This document shows, in pieces, positions 54,634 through 63,956 of a DNA stretch of 64,000 bases. Within the stretch, counting starts at the first letter, position 1, and every line of letters starts with the position of its first letter. Under the pieces are notes generated by a model. It saw nothing but the letters and a program-made list of their open reading frames with translations. It was not told where the DNA came from and searched no databases. Made by a program: the position numbers and the translations under genes. Source of the stretch: Flavobacteriaceae bacterium (lineage in GTDB: Bacteria > Bacteroidota > Bacteroidia > Flavobacteriales > Flavobacteriaceae); assembly GCA_004762155.1 (NCBI GenBank), contig SIHP01000004.1, forward strand, positions 265,147 through 329,146, given 5' to 3'.

Positions 54634-54720
54634 CTAAAGTAGTTATAATATATAATATTTACGAAAGATGCAAATATTTTATAAAACTATACTATTGAAA
54701 TTATTTTTTAAAAATAAAAC

Positions 54721-54744
54721 AACCTTCTAAAATATTAGAAGGTT
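54721..54744 (-). terminator. Terminator after the AA10 gene
   Basis: Ten-base perfect arms AACCTTCTAA/TTAGAAGGTT with loop AATA; on the minus strand a T-rich tract follows. Confidence 0.8.
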
Positions 54745-54814
54745 GCCTTTTTTAAATACATCTATTTTTATAGATATTTTACACAAAATTTAAATTCTTG
54801 TATGATAAAAAGTA

Positions 54815-57118
54815 TTATTTAATAATTAATTTTTGTGATTTACTTGACCCAGAAGGATCTATTATTTTAATTAAATATAAACCTGTTTTAATTTCAGAAA
54901 CATCAATATTTATAGCTGTTGTACTTTCAATTATTGACATAGATTTTATTTGTTTTCCTGAAAGATCCATAATTGAAATTGTACTACCATTTAAATCCGT
55001 TTTATTTTGTAACGTTACATTTGTTATTCCTGGATTTGGAAAGATATTAAATGAATACTTTTCAGCTTTTTTTAACGCAATTCTTGTTACTGTATTTTTT
55101 GCATTATTTTCTACAGATTCACAAATTGGTGCTGTTGTTGAATTACTAAAATAGATACTATATCCGTCTGCAACTAAAACAAAGTTTTCTTGATCAAGAG
55201 TTACATAATAATTACCATCTAAGCCTTCAATTCCTGTATTAATTAATGAGATTTCAGGATTAATAGCATTTAAATTCTGAACAACACTTGAAAAATCCAT
55301 ATACCAAGGAGCAGTATTTAAATTAAAAGAAAATTGATATAAACCATTATTAGCTAAATCCCAATTTATAGTAAACAACGAAAGACTCTCTAAATTGGGG
55401 CCGCCATCACCTAAAACATACACATAGGTATATGATTCGTTTATAGAAGTTAATGGAATAGCTATTGGTGTATTAAAAGTACAATCACTTGTTGGTGGAT
55501 TAATAATATTATCATTAACTGTTATAGAAACAGATGTAGAGTCCGTTCCACCATTTCCATCGCTAACAGTAATTGTAGCAGTATATTCACCAATTGTATA
55601 AGTATGGGTAGATATTACTTCAGAATCACTAGTTCCATCACCATAATCAATGCTATAGTTAAGTATATCACCATCAGCATCTGAAGAATCAGAAGCATCA
55701 AAAGTAACAGTTAATGGACCTGTACCACTAATAGGAGTAGCTGTTAAAACTGCTACTGGATCCATGTTCATTCCATGATGATGATTACAATCAGGAGCTT
55801 CATCAGAATTACTAAAATACAGTGTAAAACCACCCGTTTTTGATACTAAAACTAAATTACCGTCATCAGTTGTTACATAATATGATCCATCTAAGCCTGT
55901 GAAACCTGAACCTGTAATTGTAATTTCTGGCTCAGTGGAATTAAATCTTTGAGTTGAAAGAGGTATTAAATCAATATACCAACTAGGCATTCCATTATTT
56001 GTATTTGCAGCAAATTGGTATAAACCATTGCTAGCTAAGTTCCAATTGACCACAAAATTAGTAATATTAGTTAAATCAGGTCCATTTTCTCCTAATACAT
56101 GAATATATTCATAGCTTGTATTTATAGAAGGTAGTGATGCTATTGTAGGAGTGTCATAAGGACAAGATGGCTCTAAACATCCATCTATAGCTACTAAATT
56201 TAATATTTCTTCTACACTTGTTGTAAATTCTCCATCACTAACAGTTAAAATAACTGTTGCTATTTCAATATCAGTATAACTATGAGAAATATCTACACCT
56301 TCTCCAGTGGTACCATCTCCAAAATCCCATGTATATGTTAATTCGTCACCATTAGCATCATAAGATTCAATAGCACTAAAGTCAATATTTGGCCCACCAC
56401 ATAAGCCATTATCTATTAAAATAGAACCTTCAGGTGCAATATTAGGTAGCATTGTTCCTCCAAAATCAACATCACTAGTTGCATAAAAAGCTTCTCCTGT
56501 AAGTGATCTTTGCCAAATACTATACATAACATGCTTACCAGCTCTTTCTGGAAGTGTAACATCTATATTATCTATAGCAGCAGCAGATCTTGGCTCTGTT
56601 TCAACAAGAAGTTCTAAGCTATCCCAAGTAAGAGGTTGATCAGGTGTCCAAGTTGCTTTAGTTATATATACTCGATAATACAACGTTTCATGAGGTGCAG
56701 AATTTGTCCAAGTAACAGTATATGGACCAGGACTAACTGATGTAGCTACCCAATCATCTCTAACTTGATCTAATCCTCCATATTTATCAGGTCTTCCAGC
56801 ACTTGCTAGGTTACCATCCATAATAATATCTCTGTGCATACCAAATGCATCCATTCTTGCAACTTCATTCCAATCATAAAAAGCTTGTGTTCCATGAGAA
56901 ATAATTGCAGCAGTACAAGCAGGGGAGTCGGGATTTTCAGGGTTTTCTTGATAACAAATCCAAACACGACTAGCAGGGCTTGTTACTGTACCATGTGCAA
57001 AAAGTTTAGGATTTGTTATTAGAAGAAAAAAAGTGTAAATAAAAAAGTTAAATGATTTTTGTTTTAAATAGAAAATTATTCTATTCATTTTTTTGATTTT
57101 GGATGTTTGTGTTTCCAT
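54815..57118 (-). CDS. AA10 lytic polysaccharide monooxygenase with PKD domains, a duplicated unknown domain and T9SS signal
   Basis: Secreted copper oxidase of 767 aa that cleaves chitin or cellulose. The signal peptide ends at LFA, leaving His42 as mature N-terminus ([10 protein letters not shown]), the first ligand of the histidine brace; the second is His143 (SAPHETLYY). The AA10 end [19 protein letters not shown] (201-219) carries the axial Phe. Then follow a PKD domain (about 225-310), unknown repeat 1 (318-443), a second PKD (450-535), unknown repeat 2 (545-665) and a T9SS type A domain (about 690-767, [14 protein letters not shown]). The start at 57118 keeps a short basic n-region; an ATG at 57088 is also possible, and an upstream one at 57172 is too long. 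The unknown repeats may be new binding modules. Confidence 0.9.
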   Translation of the reverse strand: METQTSKIKKMNRIIFYLKQKSFNFFIYTFFLLITNPKLFAHGTVTSPASRVWICYQENPENPDSPACTAAIISHGTQAFYDWNEVARMDAFGMHRDIIMDGNLASAGRPDKYGGLDQVRDDWVATSVSPGPYTVTWTNSAPHETLYYRVYITKATWTPDQPLTWDSLELLVETEPRSAAAIDNIDVTLPERAGKHVMYSIWQRSLTGEAFYATSDVDFGGTMLPNIAPEGSILIDNGLCGGPNIDFSAIESYDANGDELTYTWDFGDGTTGEGVDISHSYTDIEIATVILTVSDGEFTTSVEEILNLVAIDGCLEPSCPYDTPTIASLPSINTSYEYIHVLGENGPDLTNITNFVVNWNLASNGLYQFAANTNNGMPSWYIDLIPLSTQRFNSTEPEITITGSGFTGLDGSYYVTTDDGNLVLVSKTGGFTLYFSNSDEAPDCNHHHGMNMDPVAVLTATPISGTGPLTVTFDASDSSDADGDILNYSIDYGDGTSDSEVISTHTYTIGEYTATITVSDGNGGTDSTSVSITVNDNIINPPTSDCTFNTPIAIPLTSINESYTYVYVLGDGGPNLESLSLFTINWDLANNGLYQFSFNLNTAPWYMDFSSVVQNLNAINPEISLINTGIEGLDGNYYVTLDQENFVLVADGYSIYFSNSTTAPICESVENNAKNTVTRIALKKAEKYSFNIFPNPGITNVTLQNKTDLNGSTISIMDLSGKQIKSMSIIESTTAINIDVSEIKTGLYLIKIIDPSGSSKSQKLIIK

Positions 57119-57796
57119 TTTAATAATAAATTTAGGGGTTAAGTTTTTATGAATAATAATTACATTAATCAAAAAACATTTTGAGATTAATGTGCGATAT
57201 ATTCCTTATTATTAATATGGTAGGAGGTATGTGTTTAATAAATTATTTTATTTAAGTATCATTAATTAACTAAAATACAGTTACTTAAATAAAGTGATTT
57301 TGAAATAGGATGTTAAATTAAATAATTAACATGAAGATTAATAAGCTCAAAAAAAGTATTACTGATATTATTTTAACATATTTTACATTAAAATATTTTT
57401 TTGAAATTAATGAACTTAAAAAATAAAATTTTAAGCAAAGATTATACAGAGAATTATAAAATAACACCCTTTTAATTTCACTTTTTTTTAAAGTGAAATA
57501 TTTATTTTATATAGTAAGTAAACTAAATTTCTGTAACCAAGTTAAATATGATATATTTGCAATATATTTCTACAAAGACTTTATTTATTAAAAGAATAGA
57601 AACAATTTCTCCCATTAATAATGGTAGTTACTGACTTTCTTAAAACAATAATAGTGAAATGATAAAGAGATTTTTCTTTATTTAATAACAATTTTGTTGG
57701 TTCTTTGTGAGATATTTCGTATTTTAATGGTAATGGATATATAATTAGGGAGTATATACTTATCAAATAATTAAATCTTACCCTTAAATAATAAGA
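57119..57796. other. Long divergent intergenic region with an unassigned hairpin
   Basis: About 680 bases between the AA10 gene (minus) and the cold-shock gene (plus). A perfect ten-base hairpin ATTTCACTTT/AAAGTGAAAT with a T5 loop lies at 57475-57499 but follows no known gene, so it may end a small RNA or be an operator. A possible open frame at 57581-57814 (minus) overlaps the cold-shock gene start and has no family features; I do not accept it. No exact TAnnTTTG was found. Confidence 0.4.
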
Positions 57797-58261
57797 ATGG
57801 CAAATAAATCTCAACAGACATTTAATAAATCAGAAAAAGAGAAAAAGCGTTTAAAGAAACGTGAAGATAAAAGAAAAAAAATGGAAGCTCGTAAAGCAGA
57901 AGCTAAAGAGTCTCCAAAAAAAGGTATTGAATTCGCTTATGTAGATTATAATGGGAATTTAACAGATACCCCACCAGATCCAACTCAAAAAGTGGAAGTA
58001 GATATTGAAAATATATCTATAAGTATTCCAAAAACATTAGAAGGAGATAGAGAAGCATTTGATCCTGTTAGAAAAGGAAGTGTATCCTTTTTTGATACTT
58101 CAAAAGGATTTGGTTTTATAATTGATGCAGAAAACCAAGAAAAATATTTTACACACGTAAGTGGTCTAATTGATGAGATTGCTGAAAATGATAAAGTTTC
58201 TTTCGAACTTGAAAAAGGACTTAAAGGTTTAAATGCAGTAAAAGTTACTTTAATAAAATAA
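57797..58261 (+). CDS. Cold-shock-domain protein with lysine-rich N-terminus
   Basis: Protein of 154 aa. Residues 10-45 are a Lys/Arg/Glu-rich helix (KEKKRLKKREDKRKKMEARKAEAK), a disordered or RNA-binding extension. Residues 90-154 form the cold-shock domain: KGSVSFFDTSKGFGFII carries RNP1 (KGFGFI) and KYFTHVSGL carries RNP2, with Thr-His in place of the common Val-His. It binds single-stranded nucleic acids, probably as an RNA chaperone. Single-gene unit closed by a strong terminator. Confidence 0.9.
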   Translation: MANKSQQTFNKSEKEKKRLKKREDKRKKMEARKAEAKESPKKGIEFAYVDYNGNLTDTPPDPTQKVEVDIENISISIPKTLEGDREAFDPVRKGSVSFFDTSKGFGFIIDAENQEKYFTHVSGLIDEIAENDKVSFELEKGLKGLNAVKVTLIK

Positions 58262-58308
58262 TATTATTTATATCTACTATTTTTAAAATAGATATTCTTA
58301 AAAATATT

Positions 58309-58349
58309 AGTTCTATAACACTTATAATGTGTTATAGAACTTTTTTTTT
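58309..58349 (+). terminator. Terminator after the cold-shock gene
   Basis: Thirteen-base perfect arms AGTTCTATAACAC (58309-58321) and GTGTTATAGAACT (58329-58341), followed by eight more T residues. Confidence 0.92.
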
Positions 58350-58480
58350 AAAGAATATTTCCAAATATACTTTTAGGTTATATAATAAAATTGAATTAGT
58401 TTATCTAACTAAAAAATTGTTTTGTAGCCTGTAATGAATTACTTTTAATTATAATTTGATACGATTTTAGCGAGAAAAAT

Positions 58481-60259
58481 ATGAGATCTTACCAACAAAC
58501 AATATCAAAAAACAGCAATACTAAAAAGAAACCCAAAGTAACTATGGGTAAAGCTTTTAAAACTATTATTTGGCCACGCCGTAAGCTAATTTTTATAGGA
58601 TTAGTTTTAATAGTTATTAGTCGTATAGCTAGTTTAATATTGCCTTGGCAATCTAAAGTTTTATTAGATGAAGTTATTCCTAGCAAAGACCTATCAAAAC
58701 TTTATAATGTTTTATGGTTTGTTGGAATAGCATTGTTATTACAAGCAATAACATCATTTTTATTAACTCGTATTTTAAGCGTACAAGCACAATATGTAAT
58801 ATCAGAATTAAGAGCACAAGTACAAAAAAAGGTATTATCATTACCTATTAGTTTTTTTGATAATACAAAATCTGGAGCTTTAGTATCACGTATAATGAGT
58901 GATGTAGAAGGTGTTCGTAATTTAATAGGTACAGGACTTGTACAATTGGTTGGAGGAACTATAACAGCTGTGATTTCAGTAGTTTTATTAGTACGTATTA
59001 ATGCTTGGATGACCTTGTTTGTATTTCTTCCAGTTGCAATTTTTGGAGTTGTAGCTTTAAAAGCATTTAAATATATCCGTCCTATTTTTAGAAATAGAGG
59101 AAAAATTAATGCAGATGTAAAAGGAAGATTAACAGAAACACTTGCTGGTGTTCGTGTGATCAAAGGATTTAATGCAGAAGAGCAAGAAAATAAAACGTTT
59201 GAAAAAGGAGTAGATTTATTATTTCAAAATGTAAAAAAGAGTTTAACTATTACAGCAATTATGTCTAGCTCTTCAACTTTTTTATTAGGATTAGCTTCTT
59301 TAGGTATTATGGGAATTGGTGGTTATTTTATGATTAAAGGAGATATTACAACAGGGGAATTTTTATCCTTTACGTTGTACTTGGGCTTAATGATTGCACC
59401 AATTATACAAATGAGTAATATTGGAAGTCAACTTACTGAAGCGTTAGCAGGTCTAGATCGTACTGAAGAATTAATGAATATGACACCTGAAGATGAACTT
59501 GGAAATCGTACTTTAGAATTGAATAATTTTAAAGGAAATTTAGCATTTTCGAATGTATCATTTGCTTATGAAGAAGGAAAAAATGTAATACATAATGTTA
59601 GTTTTGAAGCTTCCGCTGGATCTGTTATTGCACTTGTAGGAAGTTCTGGTTCTGGTAAATCTACTATTGCTGGTTTAAGTGCCACATTTTTAAATCCACA
59701 ATCAGGAACAATTACTATAGACGGACAAGATCTTGCTAAATTAAAATTAAGTAGTTTTAGAAAACATTTAGGTGTTGTTTTACAAGATGAGTTTTTGTTT
59801 GAAGGAACAATTCGTGATAATATTTTATTTCCAAGGCCTGAAGCAACAGAAGAGCAATTACTACGTGCTGTAAGAGCGGGATATGTAAATGAATTTACAG
59901 ATCGTTTTGAAAAAGGTTTAGATACTTTAATAGGTGAGCGAGGTGTAAAATTATCAGGTGGACAAAGACAGCGTATAGCTATTGCTAGAGCTATTTTGGC
60001 AGATCCGAAAATTATTATTTTAGATGAAGCTACTTCAAACTTAGATACAGAAAGTGAAGCACTTATACAAAAATCATTAGCAACATTGGTAAAAGATAGA
60101 ACAACGATTGTTATTGCACATCGTTTAAGTACTATTAAAAAAGCAGATCAGATTTTAGTTATAGAATCTGGTAGTATTGCAGAACAAGGAACTCACGAAG
60201 AATTGATATCTAAAGAAGGAAGATACTTTGATTTGTATACCTATCAAGCTAAGATATAG
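58481..60259 (+). CDS. ABC transporter, fused permease/ATPase (MsbA/LmrA-type exporter)
   Basis: Half-transporter of 592 aa that would work as a homodimer. Six membrane helices lie in residues 35-310 (LIFIGLVLIVISRIASLILPW first). The ATPase follows: Walker A GSSGSGKST (387-395), Q loop VVLQDEFLF, signature LSGGQ (491-495), Walker B IIILDEAT (511-518) and switch IAHRLST. Family members export lipids, lipopolysaccharide precursors or drugs; the substrate is unknown. Single-gene unit between two strong terminators. The basic 20-residue N-terminal extension is probably cytoplasmic. Confidence 0.92.
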   Translation: MRSYQQTISKNSNTKKKPKVTMGKAFKTIIWPRRKLIFIGLVLIVISRIASLILPWQSKVLLDEVIPSKDLSKLYNVLWFVGIALLLQAITSFLLTRILSVQAQYVISELRAQVQKKVLSLPISFFDNTKSGALVSRIMSDVEGVRNLIGTGLVQLVGGTITAVISVVLLVRINAWMTLFVFLPVAIFGVVALKAFKYIRPIFRNRGKINADVKGRLTETLAGVRVIKGFNAEEQENKTFEKGVDLLFQNVKKSLTITAIMSSSSTFLLGLASLGIMGIGGYFMIKGDITTGEFLSFTLYLGLMIAPIIQMSNIGSQLTEALAGLDRTEELMNMTPEDELGNRTLELNNFKGNLAFSNVSFAYEEGKNVIHNVSFEASAGSVIALVGSSGSGKSTIAGLSATFLNPQSGTITIDGQDLAKLKLSSFRKHLGVVLQDEFLFEGTIRDNILFPRPEATEEQLLRAVRAGYVNEFTDRFEKGLDTLIGERGVKLSGGQRQRIAIARAILADPKIIILDEATSNLDTESEALIQKSLATLVKDRTTIVIAHRLSTIKKADQILVIESGSIAEQGTHEELISKEGRYFDLYTYQAKI

Positions 60260-60282
60260 TCTTAATAGTTTCTAAAAAACAT

Positions 60283-60318
60283 AAAAAATAGCCTGAGATT
60301 AATCTCAGGCTATTTTTT
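60283..60318. terminator. Bidirectional terminator, perfect 36-base palindrome
   Basis: Eighteen-base perfect arms centred on TTAA (GCCTGAGATTAATCTCAGGC core) with A6 on the left and T6 on the right, between the converging ABC transporter and barrel genes. Confidence 0.93.
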
Positions 60319-60339
60319 TATAATATTATTATATTTTTC

Positions 60340-60948
60340 TTAGAACTTATATGATAAGCCTACTATTATTTGATTAACACGAGTGTCGTAGTTTAATTGA
60401 CTAGTATTTATTAAGCTACTTTCTACATCAGAAAAACCTCTTTCCCAACGTACATCTAAACCTAAAGGTCCAAGATCTACACCAGCACCAAGTTGAAGTC
60501 CTACTGTAAAACCATCTGCTTTTACGTCTGATATATCACTAATACTAAAATCACCGTCTAAAATATACTGAAAACTAGGACCAGCAAATATTCTACCTAC
60601 TTTAAAAATCTTTTTCCCTAATAAAACAGGAATATCAATTTTTTGAAAATCATAAGTAACACTTACAGGGTTTACTGTTGTTCCTGATAAATAATCTACT
60701 GAATTACTAAGTTTAGTATACACTAATTCTGGACGTATAAATAAACCTAAAACAGGTATTTTAGCTTGTAACCAAATACCAGCATGAAAACCAGTTTTAC
60801 TTTCTGCTCCACTAAAAACATCTGTAGATACTTCTTTTATAGAGTTAGAATTATAGTTAACACCAGCTTTAATACCAAAATCTAGCTGAGCTTGTGATAA
60901 ATGAGTTCCAATAAATAAAAAACAGATTGCTAAAATTATTTTTTTCAT
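60340..60948 (-). CDS. Outer-membrane beta-barrel protein (PorT-like family)
   Basis: Protein of 202 aa with a signal peptide (MKKIILAICFLFIGTHLSQAQ) and eight predicted strands beginning LDFGIKAGVNYNSNS and ending VNQIIVGLSYKF, the terminal aromatic of outer-membrane barrels. Belongs to the outer-membrane beta-barrel family that is numerous in Bacteroidetes. Role unknown. It lies 51 bases downstream of the transketolase gene and may share its transcript. Confidence 0.85.
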   Translation of the reverse strand: MKKIILAICFLFIGTHLSQAQLDFGIKAGVNYNSNSIKEVSTDVFSGAESKTGFHAGIWLQAKIPVLGLFIRPELVYTKLSNSVDYLSGTTVNPVSVTYDFQKIDIPVLLGKKIFKVGRIFAGPSFQYILDGDFSISDISDVKADGFTVGLQLGAGVDLGPLGLDVRWERGFSDVESSLINTSQLNYDTRVNQIIVGLSYKF

Positions 60949-60999
60949 ATGTATATGATTTAGTTATTAACTTATCACTTAAACGTTTTTTTAAGCTGT

Positions 61000-61950
61000 T
61001 TATTTTCTTGATAAAACCTTTTTTACAGCTGCTACAACTGCTTTATCATTGATTTCATACTTCTCCATTAATTGTTCAGGAGTTGCAGATTCACCAAAAG
61101 TATCATTAACAGCTACAAATTCTTGTGGAGTAGGTGTGTTTAAAGCTAAACAACGTGCTACGCTTTCACCTAAACCACCAAATTTATTATGTTCTTCTGC
61201 AGTAACAATACAACCTGTTTTTGCTACAGATTTTAAAATAGCTTTTTCGTCTAAAGGTTTAATAGTATGAATATTAATAACTTCAGCAGATATTCCTTCA
61301 GCTTCTAATTGTTCTGCAGCTTGTAAAGATTCCCAAACTAAATGACCAGTTGCAACTATGGTTACATCTGTACCTTCTGTTAATTGTACGGCTTTACCAA
61401 TTTTAAATTCACCTTGTGGCATAAAAACCGGAACTTTTGGACGTCCAAATCTTAAATAAACAGGACCTTCATATTCTGCAATAGCAATAGTTGCCTCTTT
61501 TGTTTGATTGTAATCACAAGTATTTATAACAGTCATACCTGGTAACATTTTCATCAAACCAATATCTTCTAAAATTTGATGTGTTGCCCCATCTTCACCT
61601 AAAGTTAATCCAGCGTGAGAAGCACAAATTTTAACGTTTTTATCAGAGTATGCTACTGATTGACGAATTTGATCATAAACTCTTCCAGTAGAAAAGTTTG
61701 CAAATGTACCTGTAAAAGGAATTTTACCTCCAATAGTTAATCCTGCTGCAATACCAATCATGTTTGCCTCAGCAATACCTATTTGAAAGAAACGTTCTGG
61801 ATGATTGTTTTTAAAATCTCCCATTTTTAAAGATCCTGTTAAATCTGCACAAAGTGCAACTACATTAGGGTTTTGTTTTCCTAACTCAGTTAGTCCATCT
61901 CCAAAACCAGATCTTGTATCCTTTTTTTCTGTGTATGTATACTTCTTCAT
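61000..61950 (-). CDS. Transketolase, C-terminal (pyrimidine-binding plus third domain) subunit
   Basis: Protein of 316 aa corresponding to the C-terminal half of transketolase: pyrimidine-binding domain with FQIGIAEANMIGIAAGLTIGG (the catalytic Glu of IAEAN), CASHAGLTLGEDGATHQILEDI (substrate His) and the C-terminal domain (VTIVATGHLVWESLQAAEQL, EEHNKFGGLGESV). The thiamine-pyrophosphate-binding N-terminal subunit, normally a separate gene next door in flavobacteria, is not present in this window. Functions in the pentose phosphate pathway once assembled with that subunit. Confidence 0.92.
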   Translation of the reverse strand: MKKYTYTEKKDTRSGFGDGLTELGKQNPNVVALCADLTGSLKMGDFKNNHPERFFQIGIAEANMIGIAAGLTIGGKIPFTGTFANFSTGRVYDQIRQSVAYSDKNVKICASHAGLTLGEDGATHQILEDIGLMKMLPGMTVINTCDYNQTKEATIAIAEYEGPVYLRFGRPKVPVFMPQGEFKIGKAVQLTEGTDVTIVATGHLVWESLQAAEQLEAEGISAEVINIHTIKPLDEKAILKSVAKTGCIVTAEEHNKFGGLGESVARCLALNTPTPQEFVAVNDTFGESATPEQLMEKYEINDKAVVAAVKKVLSRK

Positions 61951-62002
61951 TTATTGTGTTATAAAGTCGATTCAAAAATAAACTTTTAAGTTATATTTTA
62001 GC

Positions 62003-62578
62003 TTATAAATTCATCAATTCTTCATATAATTTGTGAATTGGCAATCCCATTACGTTAAAATAGCTTCCTTTTATTTTATTAATACCTATTTTGCCAATCC
62101 ATTCTTGAATTCCATAAGCACCTGCTTTATCAAAAGGTTTATAATTCTCTATATAATAGTTAATTTCATCGAAAGAGAGTTTTTTAAAGGTTACTTCTGT
62201 TGTGTCATTAATTATTTGTTGAAAATCTTTTGTTTTTATGCTTATAGATGTAATTACTGTATGTGTATTTTCAGATAATTTCTGTAACATTTCAAAAGCT
62301 TCTTTAGCGTCTTTTGGTTTTCCTAAAGCTTCATTATTACACCAAACAATAGTATCTGAAGTTATTAATAATTCATTTTTTAATAATTCAAAAGGTTTGG
62401 CTTTTAAATCTGCTAAAAAATCGGTTATTTGAATGTGTTTTAAATTTTTCGGATAAATTTCTTCAACTTCTTTAGTTTGAATTTTAAAGTTTATATCCAA
62501 ATCTTTTAATAATTGTTGTCTTCTTGGAGATGAAGAAGCTAAAATTATAGTATAATTAGAAAGTTTTTTAGTTAACAT
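62003..62578 (-). CDS. maf: Maf family nucleotide pyrophosphatase
   Basis: Hydrolyses non-canonical or modified nucleoside triphosphates; linked to septation control in Bacillus. 191 aa from the ATG at 62578. Motifs: the opening LASSSPRRQQLLKDL (phosphate-binding), KAKPF, the metal site LLITSDTIVWCN (with Asp of SDT), LGKPKDAKEAFEML and FDKAGAYGIQEWIG near the end. An in-frame TTG at 62596 is less likely because it would lengthen the overlap with the upstream UbiA-like gene; from 62578 the overlap is 11 bases. It probably forms an operon with the UbiA-like and smpB genes. Confidence 0.92.
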   Translation of the reverse strand: MLTKKLSNYTIILASSSPRRQQLLKDLDINFKIQTKEVEEIYPKNLKHIQITDFLADLKAKPFELLKNELLITSDTIVWCNNEALGKPKDAKEAFEMLQKLSENTHTVITSISIKTKDFQQIINDTTEVTFKKLSFDEINYYIENYKPFDKAGAYGIQEWIGKIGINKIKGSYFNVMGLPIHKLYEELMNL

Positions 62579-63464
62579 TTTTAAGTGAATAAGCAATTGT
62601 TGGAATAATAAAAGAACCTATAAGTAATGCTATGTTTATTAATTTTATTATATAGATATAATCTTTTTTATTTTTGGCTTTTTTAATTAATAAACAACCA
62701 TAAATTTGAGGTAAAATTAAAACTATAAAAAGAGATAGAGGTAAAAAGGTATTACTTATTAAATAAAAAATCATAGCATTAAAGGCTATTACAATTACAA
62801 TTGAAATTTGAAAAACGAATTTTAAAGCGCTTTTCTCACCTAAAGCTATTGGTAATGTTCTATGATTATTAAAGATATCTTTTTTAATATTAACTAAATC
62901 TATAAATACGCTATTAACAAAATTAATTACGTAAGAAACTCCTATTATATAAATAAAAACAATTTCTAGATTTAAAAAAATTTCCCATTGTTTAGAATTT
63001 AATGTTAAAGGAGCATCCATCCACCATAAAATAATTAAAGACCCTGGCTTTAAAAAAGCCAAAATAAAATTATTCACTAATGTTTTTTTATTGGTTTCTT
63101 TAGCGTAAAAAAACATAAAAACGGCAATAAATATAAAAATCAAAGAGTTAAAAGGTCTTTCCGTTTGAAAAGAAATATAAGTACCAATAATAATTCCAAT
63201 AGTAGAACCAATAAAATAGGAGAGGAGAAGCTGTTTTTTTGTTATTTTTTTAAATGTATGTTCTTTTTCTAAAAAATACATTATTATAAAAGAAGCCCCA
63301 ATAAAAAGAGATATAAGAGCAACAAGTAATAGAAAAAAATTAGTTAAATTTAAAGGTGTTGAAAACCCAAAATTATCTAAAAAACTAAATTTAAGAAAAC
63401 ATAGAAGTAGTAATATTATAGCAATGTTCTTCCAGTAAACTATTTTAGATATATCACGAAGCAT
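62568..63464 (-). CDS. UbiA-prenyltransferase-like membrane protein with degenerate first Asp motif
   Basis: Protein of 298 aa with eight or nine hydrophobic helices. The second UbiA motif region is recognisable (DLVNIKKDIFNNHRTLPIALG, 189-209, with Asp189 and Asp196 and the RTLP signature). The first, N-D-x-x-D, should occur at about residues 60-72, where ASFIIMYFLEKEHTFK appears instead; the aspartates that bind the prenyl diphosphate magnesium are absent. Related genes next to maf in flavobacteria are annotated as geranylgeranylglycerol-phosphate geranylgeranyltransferases. This copy may have lost or changed activity. Confidence 0.72.
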   Translation of the reverse strand: MLRDISKIVYWKNIAIILLLLCFLKFSFLDNFGFSTPLNLTNFFLLLVALISLFIGASFIIMYFLEKEHTFKKITKKQLLLSYFIGSTIGIIIGTYISFQTERPFNSLIFIFIAVFMFFYAKETNKKTLVNNFILAFLKPGSLIILWWMDAPLTLNSKQWEIFLNLEIVFIYIIGVSYVINFVNSVFIDLVNIKKDIFNNHRTLPIALGEKSALKFVFQISIVIVIAFNAMIFYLISNTFLPLSLFIVLILPQIYGCLLIKKAKNKKDYIYIIKLINIALLIGSFIIPTIAYSLKNVN

Positions 63465-63465
63465 T

Positions 63466-63924
63466 TTAGTTAAAATTCTTTTTTATTCTAGCTAAATCTT
63501 TTTTATTATCTCGGTCTTTAATAGTCTCGCGTTTATCGTGTGTTTTTTTACCTTTTCCTAAAGCTATTTCTAATTTTGCATAACCATTATCATTAATAAA
63601 TAATCGAAGAGGAACAATTGTGTTACCTTTTGCTTCTACATCTTTTTTTAAGCTTTTTAACTCTCTTTTATTTAATAACAGCCTGCGCTCACTTTTTGGT
63701 TTATGATTAAATTGATGACCATATATGTATTCTTCAATATACATGTTTACTACAAAAAGTTCTCCTCCTTCATTAAACTCACAAAAACTTTCAGTTATAC
63801 GAGCTTTACTTAATCGAATTGATTTTATTTCAGTACCTGTAAGTTGAATACCTGCAGTATACTTATCTAGAATCTCATATTCGAAGCGTGCTTTTTTATT
63901 TTGTATATTAATTTTCTTTTGCAT
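63466..63924 (-). CDS. smpB: SsrA-binding protein SmpB
   Basis: Small RNA-binding protein (152 aa) of trans-translation that brings tmRNA to stalled ribosomes. The signature opening MQKKINIQNKKARFEYEIL, the YTAGIQLTGTEIKSIR segment, and the basic C-terminal tail (GKGKKTHDKRETIKDRDNKKDLARIKK) are complete. The start at 63924 matches other SmpBs; the ATG at 63936 sits only a few bases from the predicted transcript start. The tmRNA gene itself was not found in this window. One base separates its stop from the start of the UbiA-like gene downstream. Confidence 0.96.
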   Translation of the reverse strand: MQKKINIQNKKARFEYEILDKYTAGIQLTGTEIKSIRLSKARITESFCEFNEGGELFVVNMYIEEYIYGHQFNHKPKSERRLLLNKRELKSLKKDVEAKGNTIVPLRLFINDNGYAKLEIALGKGKKTHDKRETIKDRDNKKDLARIKKNFN

Positions 63925-63948
63925 AAAAATATTCATAATAATATTTTA

Positions 63949-63956
63949 CAAAGATA
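63949..63956 (-). promoter_or_regulatory. -7 promoter element of smpB (TATCTTTG)
   Basis: Exact TAnnTTTG on the minus strand, 24 bases before the smpB start at 63924; same octamer as at 5218 and 33772. The -33 region lies at the window's edge and no TTG is evident there. Confidence 0.6.

Noticed and set aside
54798..55154. 118-codon plus-strand frame overlapping the end of the AA10 gene
   Set aside because: Antisense to the conserved T9SS sorting domain; no independent support.
57581..57814. 77-codon minus-strand reading frame
   Set aside because: It overlaps the start of the cold-shock gene, begins inside it, and its protein has no signal or family features; it reads as chance in AT-rich DNA.
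58702..59163. 153-codon open frame antisense to the ABC transporter gene
   Set aside because: It is fully inside a well-supported gene on the other strand and its composition mirrors that gene.
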